DNA from: Cruorifilaria tuberocauda
Taxonomy: Eukaryota > Nematoda > Chromadorea > Rhabditida > Onchocercidae
Length of the DNA stretch: 64,000 nt
Direction of reading: 5' to 3'
NCBI GenBank assembly: GCA_013365365.1
Contig: JABVXU010000140.1
Location: forward strand, 59,760-123,759
Below are positions 27,401 through 40,722 of the stretch, piece after piece (the first letter of the stretch is position 1; each line of letters opens with the position of its first letter). The position numbers and the translations under genes are program-made. Under the pieces are notes generated by a model. That model was not told the origin of the DNA, searched no databases, and worked only from the letters and a program-made list of their open reading frames with translations.

Positions 27401-28051
27401 TTGATACTTAAATCGTATAAATTATTAAAAATGAGAATAATTATATAAAAGTGATACGTGGATCAAGTGACATTAAAATGAAGTAATTCACACCTAAATA
27501 AATGTACTGATACTTGAATAGAAGTAATTAATGACTAAATGCTCCTAAAACTATAGGTTCGAAGAAAAATTTAACAATCGATGATGCGTTGATGGAGATC
27601 GAAAGAAAGAATTCGAAGAGTTTATTTTCGGAGGTTCATACTTGACATTTGTTTCCTCTTTTTGGAAGAAAAACAAATCATGTTAGAATGTGGTGATCAA
27701 TCATTAATATTATATTTATCGGATCCTAATTTAGTTCGAACTTATTCATCACGTTTATTTCTCCTTTAATAACTCAAATGCGACAATTGAGCCGCTTCGA
27801 CTTGAAAGACGTGATAACCTGGAGGATGGATGAATTACCAAAGGTGTCATGAGATGAAAAAGGAAGAGGTGTATTTAATGTATTCAGAAGGAAAAATAAA
27901 ATGCTCATTGAAGGTTTCGGCGAGTATCAGTGCTTGGAGCATACTGGCGCAATTTATCTCTAATCAGATCCGGTTTGGCTATCAAATGGAACTGATGCTG
28001 AGAGTGGAATTGAAGAAGCTCAATGTCGACGAGCAAATAAAATTGCTCTAA
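24495..28051 (+). CDS. Globin-family protein, N-myristoylation motif, non-canonical haem pocket
   Basis: Four exons: 24495-24613, 25872-26115, 26999-27214, 27914-28051. Phases agree (2, 0, 0); 717 nt, 238 aa. The N-terminus MGNKES fits the N-myristoylation pattern (Gly2, Ser6) and leads into about 45 basic/Ser residues before the globin fold starts near ITGLSAHQKAVLTTMW (Trp69 = A12). By alignment with myoglobin and worm globins, the C-helix Pro is at 93 (RDPN), E7 His at 119 (FRTHAQ), and H-helix sequence lies in exon 4 (VSASISAWSILAQF). Two near-invariant residues are replaced: CD1 is Ile99 rather than Phe, and F8, normally the proximal His, is Tyr154 (FGAAYV). Membrane-anchored sensor or redox roles are known for some nematode globins. 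Here haem binding itself is uncertain. The orthologous C. elegans glb gene is not identified. Confidence 0.87.
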
Positions 28052-29889
28052 AATGATTATTAAATTAAAGTGATGAGTCCAAGCTGATCTCGGTATCTAC
28101 TATGCTTCGCAATATGAAATAAGTTAACGGAATGGTTGGATGGAATATTGATCCCTCGATTTTTCATTTTGGAAGCGATTAACCGCTCGACTGAGTGTCC
28201 ATAAATTTCCCGATATTTTTCATTCTGTTGGGATCATTTATCTGCATGGCTTTGATATTTGATATTGCAGAACGATTCTTCCATGATCTTTCGATTATTT
28301 TGCCAATATGAATATTTCATATATTTTTGTTTTCATATTTTCCAATGACTTAGTTGAATTTTTCAGATTGTCTTTTCGAGAAATATTTCAAATCATTTTT
28401 TACTGACATTGAATTATATGAGCATGTATGTGTCTGTGTGTGTGTGTACACATTTGACGTTTAGATGGAAGTTTCTGAAATCCATCCTATAAAATTCCTC
28501 AACGGTTCATTTGTTACAGAACGATGAAAAGAGGAAAATGTTCGATGTGCAGAATACAAGAAACATGGTAGCTTTCACAGTAAAGAGAATTAATACATTA
28601 CTAATTGATGAAAAGGTCCAGGAGGAAGCAGAGGGCTGAATGAATAGAAATTTACGCTTTAACAATAATGCCTTCGTCTCAGGAAAATTATATATCTCTA
28701 AGCTTATCAAGCGTCCATGATGAGTAATAATTAATTTAATTGAATTTATCATCGTCAAGATATCCAGACACAAGCTGTCAAAGAGGACTTGAGTGCTCTC
28801 TTTTCAGTATATTTCAATTTCGTCGGTTGAGAACGGCAAAATATCATTTCAAATTGAAGAAAAAATATGATAACAGAAAATGAAAAGAATTCTTCTTTTG
28901 AGAGAGTTAAATTAAGGGTAAGAACTTACATCCGAATTCGGGAGATATACCAAGGTATTAGATTACAGCAATCCCAATCAGGAAAAGGTAACTTTGTTCA
29001 TAACAATTATTGTTCTTTTTCCGCCGTTTATTATTGCATATCACTTTTTCTTTTTAGAACAAAATCCTAGGTTGACGGGAGTGGGAATCCACACCTCGGA
29101 AGAGACTGAAGTCTTTATACCGCTTGGCCATCTTGCCCACCCAAATTCTACGAAACTGTGAGAGCAAAAGTAAATTTTATTAAAATATAATTTTGTGGTC
29201 AATTTTTATGGTAATTTAGGATAGAGGGAATTTCAGGCAGGTTTATATTGGAAATGTAAGGTGAAAATAGCATTACTTCGATCAATCAAACTAATTGACA
29301 TTTCAGTAATTAATTGTCTCCGTTACATAAATTAACTTTTCATTATTTAAAGTAATGAAACGTCGATTGGATTTGCTCATGTCTGTAGTTGCGTGTGTGT
29401 ATGGGTGTGTATATGTGTGGCTGAAAAATTACAAATTGCAAAACTGATTGTAATCTAAGATTATGAAAAAAGAAATTAAGTTTTAAAAGTTTATTTCTAA
29501 ATTTATTACAATAGAGAATAGAAAATTAGAAACAAAGGAGCCGATGATATTTATGATGACAATAAATATGGATGATTGTTTTATTTTATGTTCTCGGTAA
29601 TCCTAAATATGCAATTAGCAATGAACAGAAATAATACAAAGTACTGTCATCAAAAGATTACTTACACTGATAAAGCATTGCAAATAAGGAGCTTCCATTA
29701 ATGATAACACACCGACCACATATTACCTATGAATTATCATTGCTTATCATAATGATGGCATAAAAATACAAAATAATTAATAATTAAACAACGGCTGAAA
29801 TTTGATTCGTTTCCTATGTATTTTATCCGTTTGCTTAACTATTCAAAAGTAACAAATAAAAGGTTATAACTCACTTCCTTACTTTTAAT
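28052..29889. other. Intergenic between convergent globin and carrier genes
   Basis: Shared 3' flanks of a plus-strand and a minus-strand gene. It contains short GT runs near 28,430-28,450 and 29,395-29,420, and a degenerate tRNA-Leu-like sequence at 29,073-29,142, listed separately. No protein-coding gene is supported. Confidence 0.55.
29073..29142 (-). pseudogene. Degenerate tRNA-Leu-like sequence
   Basis: Read on the minus strand, it has a good A-box-like D arm (TGGCCAAGCGGT) and, about 40 nt on, the distal variable/T-arm end seen in class II tRNA-Leu (GAGGTGTGG...TTCCCACTCC). The anticodon arm is collapsed to roughly AAAGACTTCAGTCT and the T loop lacks about five bases of the GGTTCGAATCC B box. 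The acceptor strands do not pair well. Best read as a decayed tRNA-Leu copy or tRNA-derived repeat rather than a working tRNA. Confidence 0.5.
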
Positions 29890-32678
29890 TTAATCGTGGA
29901 ATTTTTTTGGAAAGTATTTTTCATGCCATTCGCTAGTTTTATGGAGTAAACGATAGGACCACTCAGCAGCAAAAAATATGGAAGCATTTGCTGGAACTGC
30001 ACTAAAAATAAGTATAAATAACAAATTTCCGAATAAAAGATTCTTTGGTTGATGCGATCAAATTTCTTTAACAGTTTTTGATAACTGACAATCTTCTTAT
30101 CATTTATTTCAGTATTAATTTAAATAATTTTTGCTAGGTGCTCTGATTAGTAAGTAACGAATTATTCCAACAGTAGACCCAATTACAGAAATATTCTCTA
30201 AAAGTCAGTTATTGATGCCGGATGTATAAATAGTCAAATACAATCATCTAGTTTTGAAATTTTTTGAAAAAATACATCTATGAATGAATGATATAACCAT
30301 GCTATATGCTAATCCATTAATAAGTAGCACTTTATTTTAATCTTATTATTTGTGAGATTTTTGAACCACTTTTAAATTTCCAAAATTTTTTGAAATTTAA
30401 CTCGTCCATTGTCATGTTGATATTATGTGTTAGTAATTAAATATAAAATACCGTAAAATAGTAGCCGAAATACCGGCGAAAAAACCTTTGATGCCATAAA
30501 TTCTTATAATATTTTGACAAACTTGTTTATATGAATTCATGCTGTCCTCAGCTTGAAACTGCGTTTTTATTACATCTAAAGGATAATTGCATATCCAAGA
30601 CATAATACCCGCAATGCCTGAAATATTTAGCATTTGAAAAAAGGAATTCAACTTACATTTTTTAAGATGAGAACAAAGAAAATATTGTTAGTGCTAGGAA
30701 TGATCAAATTATTATAATATAAATTATTATACAGTTTGACATTGTAAAACTCTGTGTAAGTTTTGTGATTGTATTGTAGCGGCAATAAGAACTGAGCTTT
30801 ATTCTCTTTTGCTCGATTAGCAATTCAAACATAGCTAAAATATTGACAAGTATAAGTGCAACCTCCAGCTAGAAGTAACTGGGATGCAGTTAGCGATGAG
30901 GCTGTTCCATCTCTACTTAATTTTTGCGTAAAAAATTCATAAGTAACAAACCACATCCCATATCCAGGACCATCTCGAGCAACTGTAATCCATGTGCCTC
31001 TTAAAAACATATTTCTCAAATAAAAAAAGTAAAATACTCTAATAAGTTTGAAATAAATTTTACATTATAGGCAAAAATGAATGAATAATTCGTATCTCTC
31101 ACTATATTCAAATCTGTGACTTACTTATACATCGATAAAAATCCCTTTTGTTTTATCATTTTTTTAGCACAATCATATGATGATGTATATAATTTTTGCC
31201 TGTTATCCTTCTAAATAAACATAATTGAATTTTCGTGATACATTTCCGAGCATAACTGATAGTAATTGTAACAAATTTTTTTATAACAAATTGATTTGAT
31301 AATTTGGAAATTAAAGCAGCAACAAAATCTGAAACAGAAAATTTCGAAAAATGTAAAACTAACGATTTTGTAAATAAAAAAGTCATAAAGAAAAACTGTA
31401 ATTTCAGAATTTATTCATCTTATGTTAGTAGTAAAAAAATTTTTTTTAAATCACACAATCTGTTTATAACTAATCAGTAGAAATGCATTTGCCTATTATC
31501 AATTTCATTCAAATAATAATATACTTGTAGTTGTAATTTAATCTTAAGTAATTCTGATGGGATGCATATACTGCACTGCGCAACACCAGCTAGACTGCCA
31601 GCGATAAATGATCCAAGTAAATTGTGATAATTGCCGAAAAGTTTGATTGTATTGCCGTAAATGCCAAATGCTATGGCATGAATTGCTGTGAAACTTATCA
31701 GTGGACTTGACATTCCTGAAAACACTTGACATTCTCGATATTTATGAAAGTATTCGAAAAATTTTCACTTAGATAAGGTTAAATATCTAACTGATTTCAA
31801 AATTTCACATGGTTAAAATCAATTTTCAAACATGACGATGTCAGATGATAAGAACGAATTCTTTTTTATCATCTCACTATAAACATATAATCTATTCACT
31901 ACACTGATTTCATTTATTCCAATTGTAAAATGTCAAATTCAATGAAAAATATATGTTTTAGCATCAATATTTCATCCAAACGGTTTATTTTTAAAAATAA
32001 AAAAGTTATTCGCAAGTAATGAATATCAAAAATGGTAGCTAATACTAACAAAAGTTTTAACCTTTAAAAAATCCTAAAATGCCTTCATTCCGAATAATTG
32101 ATAAGCAACATCGATAAACATTTTGAGCTTCGGTTTGTTGACGTATTCTAACCGTATCCAGCGGATGACCTGTCAACACTCCGCTCGCACCTATAAAGAA
32201 TCTTAACTAAGATTAAAAATGTACGTTTGAAAAGATCTCAGTTGAAAATATTAAACTTCTGGCTGACCTTTAATTCTTATCACTTGCCCTCTCTTCAATT
32301 AACATCATTAATATGCATGATTCAGTGAATTGCATGCTTGATTTAAGAACATAAAATGTTAGCAAAATTAATGAGCAATAACATAATGTGAAAATTTCGT
32401 CCTTCATATACATTAGATTTTTATGCTCACCTAAAATTAATAAAGGAAGAAGGATGAGGAGCAAAATCAGCAATCTGTCAACATTACAGTCATTTTGGTG
32501 AAGTCACATTATCTAAGTTATTTTTATTCATCTATTCAGCAGCGTATGTGCGAAAGAAATTGTAATGATAGTTTATACCTGCTATGACTCCAATCAGACA
32601 GTGTACGACGGGTTCAAAACGACCAAACTGTTCAATCTTTCGATCATAATGATCACTACAGTAACCTATAGCAAACAT
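29890..32678 (-). CDS. Mitochondrial carrier family protein (SLC25A45/47/48-like)
   Basis: Inner mitochondrial membrane solute carrier. Seven exons, 5' to 3': 32678-32579, 32190-32062, 31715-31525, 31210-31125, 31014-30863, 30617-30452, 30001-29890; 936 nt, 311 aa, the usual family length. The three-fold repeat shows all three signature motifs: HPLDTVRIRQQ, IPSELLKIKLQLQ and YPLDVIKTQFQ. The segment GILGFFKGMSSPL after repeat 1 is typical of the SLC25A45/47/48 clade (orphan and amino-acid- or carnitine-related carriers); the substrate cannot be read from sequence. The start ATG at 32678 is the first that keeps frame with helix 1 (VVHCLIGVIAGGASG). The intron before exon 31014 uses a TTTGAG acceptor. 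The neighbouring globin gene converges on it. Confidence 0.92.
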
Positions 32679-34875
32679 CGTATATCATGCGATCAGAACA
32701 GTGTACAGTTAATAAGCTTTCACAACAGCATTTGATGACTGAAGTATACGCTTTGCATTTAATTTAGCTACCTTAAAATACAATAAACAATGAAATTGTG
32801 AATTCGATCAGTTTGCCACAAATATATCGTCAATATCCATGTCCAAATTTACATATTTTACTATCAACAGATTATTCAGATGAATACAGACTGTGCAAAT
32901 TGGAATTAAGTTGGAAAAATGTGTATACACAATGAAGTTTAACAGTCATTAATTGCTTACTTCATTATTGGATATTGTTGGAAATCCAAGTTCCCTTCAG
33001 CAGTTAATGTGAAACAATGAGTATCGAGCGATGATATTCCTAGAATTCAAGGAATTTCAGCACAACGCTACACGAGTATGCTTTTCTCCTTTTCTTTCAA
33101 CAATTTTGATTTGATAAACCTCTACTCTATCACACTTTTTCTCTACCTAAATTCTTCATTTATCTATGCGGACCAAAGATCAAGATTGTTTTGAAACTAA
33201 ATGACGTCTTCAAACTTGCTATTATCCATTGTAGAAGCGCACTTATTTCCCATTCATTCCTGTTAATTGCAGCTATCAGCGTATTTGGATTTTTTAATAA
33301 GGCACTTGAGAAATGTTGCAATGACACAATATAAAAAATACATGAATAAACATGGATAAGGTATATTTGGTTAAAAAAGTGACTGAATTAATTTTATAAG
33401 AAAGTTATTTTCTTAAAAAAACAAGCGCATTGAAAGCCAGTGATAATGTATGTGTTGATGAGCCTCACATGACGTTACGTTCATGTGTTTCTCGAACGAA
33501 TTTCACGCTCCTAGTTATCTAATCTTACTAAATATTTTCTTCTGCATATACAAGACAACAAAATTTCCCCAAAACATTTTTAACATCGAAGAAAATATAA
33601 AACTGAGCAAACTGGAAAACCTCAACCTAACTGAGATATCTTTGTCACAAAAAAATACTGCCTCTCCCAAAACTTTAATAATCTGTCACATTACCAATTA
33701 CAGCAAAACATCCCCCTCTCACTTATAATTCCGTAATCCTCAGAACCATCGAATATCGTACTACACAACTTTTACTTCTCTACCGCTTAATTCTAATTTC
33801 TTAAATTAAATCACCCAAAATTCGAGGAATTTCCATCGATCCTAAAATTTCAAAATACATATTCAAAATAACTTCTTTTTAGTGGAATAATCTACGAAAA
33901 TTAGAATTTTTTATGTGATGAAAAACTCAATAAAAAATGAACAAAAGGCAATAATCAAGATTACCTAATAATTACACCCAGTAAAACAAAATATGCAATT
34001 TAAAACGGAAGGAAGAACTACAGTCAAATTAAAAGGTACAAGGAAGCAGGTAATGAATTGAAAGCACATCGAACAAAAGACTTCACATTGTTGGTATAAC
34101 ACATACTATGAGGAGGAAATTGATGGAAAAATAATTCCAAAAGGAATTTAAAAAAAATCATTTATATCTTTCATTAGTAACTCCTTAACTCTTCATTCAT
34201 AATATAGATGGATTTAGTGATTATAATTGGAAACCACCTCATCATTTCATAAATGGAATTAATAAAACATTAAAAGACAAAGCTATCTTCAAAATCAGAA
34301 TAGCTTGATTGTGAAGTCAAGTAAGGCAGTAAAATGAGACTGCAGTTCAACGATAATGAAGAATTCCAATAGTTTCTGCATTCACAATTTCTCCGGGAGA
34401 ATATTTCGCATAAAAAATTTCTGTTCCAACAGAAATGCACTTATAATTCACCATAAACTCTATTACTAAGACTACTATTACTCTTAAACTCTATTACTCT
34501 ATTACTAGGAAAAACAAAGACAAAAAGAAAAATGATAAGAAAATGTTTGAGGCATAAAACTGAAAGGCACTGTATATCTAAAGAACTGAACTGACACGCT
34601 AATCTAATTTTAACTGCCTGGAAATAACAGAAAATGAAAAGATTACACGACAATAACAAGTGAACCATGATATATCGTACAAGCATACGGGGATTTCATT
34701 TCCAAATACGACAAAACTCTCACTGAAAAACTTCACTTTAGACTCTCGCAGCATGCTTAAAGGAATATATTTTCAAGTGGAAGTCAGAGGTGGGAATAAA
34801 TTCACTGACTAAAAGGATGACGGTAAGTGCGATATAAACAGTAAGGCTTTCAACTGGATGCAAATTACGCAACAA
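32679..34875. other. Intergenic between SLC25 and DESI2 genes
   Basis: No supported gene. It includes the carrier promoter side and the DESI2 3' flank. A short imperfect minisatellite built on CTCTATTACT lies at about 34,454-34,508. Open frames here are short and AT-driven. Confidence 0.5.
34454..34508 (+). repeat. Short imperfect CTCTATTACT minisatellite
   Basis: Four to five degenerate copies of a roughly 10-bp unit (ctctattact / actattactc). Too short to classify further. Confidence 0.6.
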
Positions 34876-37472
34876 TTACTTTTCCTCTTTCTCACGAATG
34901 GATTGAGAGCTGGATGATGAAGAAACAACTGTTGTTGACTGAGTGATATCAGTAGTAAAATTCTTGATTGAATTCCAGATTTTCGATAAATGTGGCACAG
35001 GACTATAAGAGCGTACTGCTTCTGTAGCATTCAGGAGATTTGTTGATGCAGAACAATTCGCCGTTAAACCGTCAGCAGATAATTTCGTTCCTGTAATATT
35101 TAATCCAATTTACAGTGTATGAATTAAAATTCACAAAAATTTGAAGAACAAATTTATGTATCAATTTTGAACTACAGTACAGCGAAAATGATCTCCAGTA
35201 AAATTAAAGCTACATGTCTCTAATTATGCAATTACATGATAATAGTTACAGTTATTACATCGACTTAGCTTCCCAAGTACGAATTTCACAGGGAAATAAT
35301 CAAAATCCAAATTTGATCGGCAGTATAATCATATCAGACATGCTACATTTCACAGATTGTGAGATGTTACATCAAATACCATTCAATATCCTCATTTTAA
35401 TAATTTGACAAGATGACAACGAAAAAATAACCTCAATCCCTAATTAAACTGGAGATAAAAACAAAACGAAAGGAGCTAATAAACCATAAAATTAAACCCA
35501 GGACATTTGAACTTGATACAATATTATTCAAGAAGTAACATGAAGAGAAAAGAGATAAAAATAAGGCGATAGAGAATCCCACTAACTGCACCTTAACAAT
35601 AGTTATCCGAAACAAGTACAAAGAGGCAATAAAACTTGCACAACATGATAAGGACATCGCGACTTCTCAAATTTGAAGTTTGAAGAATTAATTCCTCTAA
35701 GAGAAGTATTAACTATTTTCTTCGTACTTATTTGAGTTTTTCATTAAAAGGATAAGAAAATACCGACAAAACAAAGGCAAAATAGAGAAGCAAGAAGCTA
35801 ACTGACCAATGCTGCCACTAAGAGGTAAGCTTGCACGTCTTCCGCTGCTGCTTGATTGTTCAGTAATTTCCTGATCACGCCCAATACAAGCTGAAGTGTA
35901 ATCTCCACTTCTTCGCCTTTCTTCTAGACTTTGTTGTAATGCCACTGGCGTCAACCATTCTCGTGGCAAACAACGCTCCAAAAACGGTATTGAACTTGAA
36001 ACAGTAGCAAGACGATTTACCCATGATGGTATCTCTTTTCCGGTCAATGTCTAAATGTAAATTCAGAGCAATTGCAATCGCAAAGTTGTAAGTTTCTCGG
36101 TAAAATCGAATGTATCATACAAAATGTTAGAATATTAAGTTAAATTAAAATGAAATTCTGCATTTGCTGAATTTTAAAAACAGATAAAGAATAGAAAAAA
36201 CTAGATTTCTAACCTATGAACACAAATTAATAAATCTTTATTCATTCGGCTATTTTACGCAAGCCTTTTGCTTATTTTCATGACATATCTTTTCCAACTC
36301 GAAGTTTTTTAACAATAGCTTACAGACTGATTGATGGCTAGTGATGTATATTTCAGATGCTCTTATTTTTCACTTTTCCAAGTCGTTTATTTTCGAAAGC
36401 TTATGTCATATTTTAATGACTATTTTTGAATTTTTATAGTTGAAGCCCATCACAAAAAACAAATAAAAATTCTCATCATATACCTTAGCCAAAGCAGCTG
36501 TAAAATGGTTGCAATTTTTTGAAATTAAGTGATATCTATCACCTCTGTATTCACTTCCTAACATCTGAATAAGATGTCTTATGTCAGTGGCACTGAAATC
36601 GGTTTCGCCAATAAGGATACTTTCTCTGAAGATATTCGTTTTTTAGAGAATAATTCTGTCACGAATTTTCAGAATATGTGCTGATATAATTTAAAAAAAT
36701 TAGAAAAAAGGTAATAATTTGAACCAGCCAAAATAGCAAATAAGAAATAAAATTTGAACAAAATTACTTACTTAAACTTAAAATTCTCACCCAACTCTTC
36801 CGCATCTTTTGGTGAGTTTTCGAAAATTCCAGAAAATGAGAAAGGATGTCCGCCATAAGTATATTCTGAAATGGAAACAATAAAAACAGAACTCCTCACA
36901 AAATTAATTTAAAATTTTAGGGTAAAGTAGTGGGTAAAAGAGATAAAATATATTATTAAAATTTAGTAAAGGTATATATAAAGAAGTCGACTCACCAACA
37001 CCATATACTTCAATCCCTGTATGATACACTCCAAATCCAAGTGTAGAGGCATAATCGTTCAACCAATACTAAAACATATTTTTTCTCCAAAATAAACAAC
37101 AAGATTCAAATAAATTAAATTCGAATGGCAGGCAATCAAATTTGTGACAAAAACTGAACAAGACTGCAGCAGATATATTGCAACCTATATTATCAGTTTT
37201 CTCACAAATCTTTCGGTGAATGCTCATGTCTGTAGATTAAAACACGAAGCAAAAAGGAAAAAGGTATAATATCACTTGAAATATATCTCTACAAGATGAA
37301 ATACAAAATGCAGTAAATGAAAAATGGAATCAAACTATAAATCATTTTTCAAAAAATTTCCATAAATCGCATACCATTGAACAGTTAAAAAGCGCTAGTA
37401 AAAAAGCCGACAATGAAAATGATGAAGGCTTACCATGTCGTATACATTCAACCTTACTGGAGTACGTGCCAT
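34876..37472 (-). CDS. DESI2-type PPPDE deSUMOylating isopeptidase
   Basis: Cysteine isopeptidase of the PPPDE (DeSI) family, expected to remove SUMO or ubiquitin in the cytoplasm. Six exons, 5' to 3': 37472-37434, 37068-36996, 36865-36772, 36625-36484, 36050-35807, 35090-34876; 807 nt, 268 aa. Family landmarks in order: [14 protein letters not shown], catalytic His29 in [36 protein letters not shown], catalytic Cys107 in SKNCNHF, then [12 protein letters not shown] and CLPREWLTP. His29 and Cys107 fall one residue before the human DESI2 positions as I recall them, supporting the start at 37472. An in-frame ATG 12 codons upstream (37508) could extend it. The C-terminal tail is Ser-rich and low complexity and ends in charged REKEEK. 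Confidence 0.93.
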
Positions 37473-40400
37473 GTCTGATATCCCTTTATTTCCAAATAAA
37501 AAGAGCATGAATCGATTAAACAACAATTAAACTATGAATGACAAGAACCATATTTCTCTGACAGTCGTCAAAAGATTATATGGTTATGGATGAATAATAG
37601 TAATTGAAAATGTATAAAATATAGTAACCAAAAATTTTTCTGCAGTTTGCACGAATGAAATCAGTCTGATCGCTAGTAGTGTGTAATCTTCAAATAAGTA
37701 GCATAACTTTAAAAAATTTATTTAGTAAAAACGATACATTTTACATATATGAATATATTTATACATATATATAGGAAAAAATATTTAAATTAATTATTAC
37801 GAAAAGTAAAAATTAGATATCTATTACTTATTTGCGCATTTAATATTTTCTAACGAAACTAAGTTTATCACAAAAATGTCGACCAGTGAATATTTTCATC
37901 CTCATTCATTTTATCTTTATTCTTAACTTTTATCAATGCACTATTCACTAGCAGCAACTTCTGTTGAAACAGACAAACATAACAATACACACATACATAC
38001 ATTCGTACGTTTAGTCAATCAAACGTTAACAAACATTACTCCCCTATGAATCACTCCATATGATACTACTCCTGATTGATCACAAATTCGATCAGCATGT
38101 GATAAAATATTCGTTGAAGTATAAACAAAGTGAGAACAATTTTATAAATTTCAAAATAATTATTAACGATAGCATACTTTCTGGATCTGATTGATCAATT
38201 ATTAGAATTAAGCTAACTACCTAGAACGCAACATGGACATTCCATAAAAATAAGCATATTTATGCCACATAAATATGACTGTTAGATTAATTGGGGAAGA
38301 ATCATACATTCCTAACCGCAACTTATTATATTTTCATTCAACACTGTTATACTTTCGGTGATTATATCAAGTCAACGGATTTCGATGTGTCCAAGTACTC
38401 ACGTGAATGCTCGGGACTGCAACGAATAAAGAAATCTTAACAGTGTTATGAAAAAGACCCCAAAAGTTTTAAATTCACGAATTGGAAACATTGCGCAATG
38501 CTAGCGATTTCAGCTTAGTATCACGCACACCCGTGATACCGCTTCAAGCATCGATATGCAATCATTCGATCCTAGACATCATAGTGATATAACTTCAGTC
38601 TTGGATTGAATTTAATTTTGAATTGCTGAGGTGTTGCCGTTCCCGGGGAGTGAGGTTCCGGCTCATGATTAAGGGGAACTTTGGGATTCCTGATTGGATA
38701 AGTGCTATTTATGGAAATTTTGGTAGAAGTGAAAAAAAATGATGAGATGATTGGAATGAGATGATTTCTTTCCTTTTGTTATAAATCCATGACAGCTGTA
38801 AGCTGTTAGTTGTGTTTATTAGTTAAGAATATTTGAGATATCTTCAGTTATTTTGTTATATCGAGCTGAATACAGATTATTCTTTTCCCATTCTTCCTTT
38901 CTTCTTATCACAGAGATTCTTAGAATGCCTGATGCATGAAAGGAATTTTTAAGTGTAAAAGAATGTTTTAATGAAAAATTTCCAAATTTGGCATTTATCA
39001 CAATTACAGTGTCACTTAATTTTCACATATTACGGAAAATTTCCAAAATTTTTTAAATCGTTGCAAGGCATTTCTTGTAAAGTCAATTCAAAATGCATTT
39101 CAGGCTAAAGCGAATTCTTCGGAAAAGATTTGTTGTCGAAAATAAAGTATAATGTGTTTGGATCGAACTTTTCATTCATTCCTGTATGAATGAAAATAGG
39201 TTGTTTTAAATAGCAAACTGTTCTCATTAAATGCTATCGAAAATTTGTCGAGTATGAATTAATTGCAAGAAAACGTGAAACTATTTCGAGAATGCTTAAA
39301 ACAAGTTAAATACTTGTAATTTTGTATTAAGTATTTAAGTCGTTAAGATGAATTAATGAGCGAATTTGATACAAATAAATTAAGAAGGAATTTTCAAAAT
39401 ATTCAACAAATTAGGAAGGCAGTGAATATCACAAGGTAAAGAAAAGTAAAAAAAATGAATTACTGTAAAAAAATTTTTTTGTTTTGAAAGACTTGGCAAA
39501 TTTTAAGAAATCCAAAGAAATAAGATGTTAAAAAATCATAACTTCCATTGAATCGAACCTCATATTTTCATCATCTAACCTATGAATCATATGCAATTGG
39601 TTTTTTTTAATTTTTCTTCTTGTTTATCTCAAGTAAAACAAAGAAAAAGAGGCCTAGCAAAAGTTTAACTCCACACATTTATACTTTTGTAATTTTAATA
39701 TGAAAATAAACTATTGAGGGAAATGATTGGGTTTGAAATATTTTGCGATTTTTCATATTTAAGATGGACATCACTACGAGTAAAAAGAAATGATAGAATC
39801 TAAATTGAAATTAGAATACCGCCAGGCGCCGAATGTTGTAGTAGCAGTATTTTAAATAGAATAAGCTGCCATAACATGAAAATATTGTCATAAATTAACA
39901 ATGAAATATTATTTTATCATTTATACGATGTTGCTTATTTGTAACAAATGGAGGAATGATCAAATAATCAGAACATTCGGCATATAATTTAAGTAAATTA
40001 GCTAATTACCTTTATTCCCAAGTTTGTATTTTTGTTCGTATAAATGTAAAAAAGAGATGCGAAATTAAGCTTATAATATTATGAGAATGATGGAAGATGA
40101 TATAGTTATTGAGAAACAAAATAAAATTTAGATTCGGATTAATTAACAGAATGGATTATTGCATCAATTATCTCACATTGTCTCATTAAGTAAATATTGC
40201 AAATGAAATGCGGTTGTTAGGTACAACGTGATTACGTGACTTAAATGAATTTCTTTGAAGAATTTAATTACCAAAATTTGTTTATTGTAACAGTAATAAT
40301 ATCATTTAGCACGATATTGTTAATCATATAGCTAGATGATGTAATAATATTTGAAGTGAATACCGAATGCTATGATGATAACAGAAGTGAAAATTTGTGA

Positions 40401-40722
40401 TTTATTATTTGTATTCAACATCAAACTTTTATTCACAAGATCATCGGAAAATCAAAAAATTTCGTGAATTGATTTCCACAATTAAGATTCCGTATAAGCT
40501 GACATCCCTGCTATGAATGCAACGATTAAATGTGTTAATTAGAAGAAATGAAACTTGCTGATGAAAGATACTTGTCAAATTTCGTAATTTAGTACTTCTC
40601 ACTGCTTATTGCTAAGATATGATATATTCTAATTAATTATTCACTTTTAATTAAAAACGATTATTATTTATTATATCATTTCCTTTATTAGTTTAATTTT
40701 CTTTAATCATTTCACAGAGATT
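37473..40722. other. Intergenic between DESI2 and bestrophin A
   Basis: Upstream flank of DESI2 and 3' flank of bestrophin A. A GC-richer patch at about 38,380-38,720 may mark a promoter or regulatory region, and it includes a perfect 8-bp inverted repeat at 38,518-38,539. No gene is supported. Confidence 0.5.
38518..38539. repeat. Perfect 8-bp inverted repeat (GTATCACG / CGTGATAC)
   Basis: The arms GTATCACG (38518-38525) and CGTGATAC (38532-38539) are separated by six bases. It lies about 1 kb upstream of the DESI2 start, inside the GC-richer patch. It could be a dimeric factor site or chance. Confidence 0.6.

Noticed and set aside
29073..29142. Functional tRNA-Leu
   Set aside because: The anticodon arm and B box are broken and the acceptor ends do not pair.
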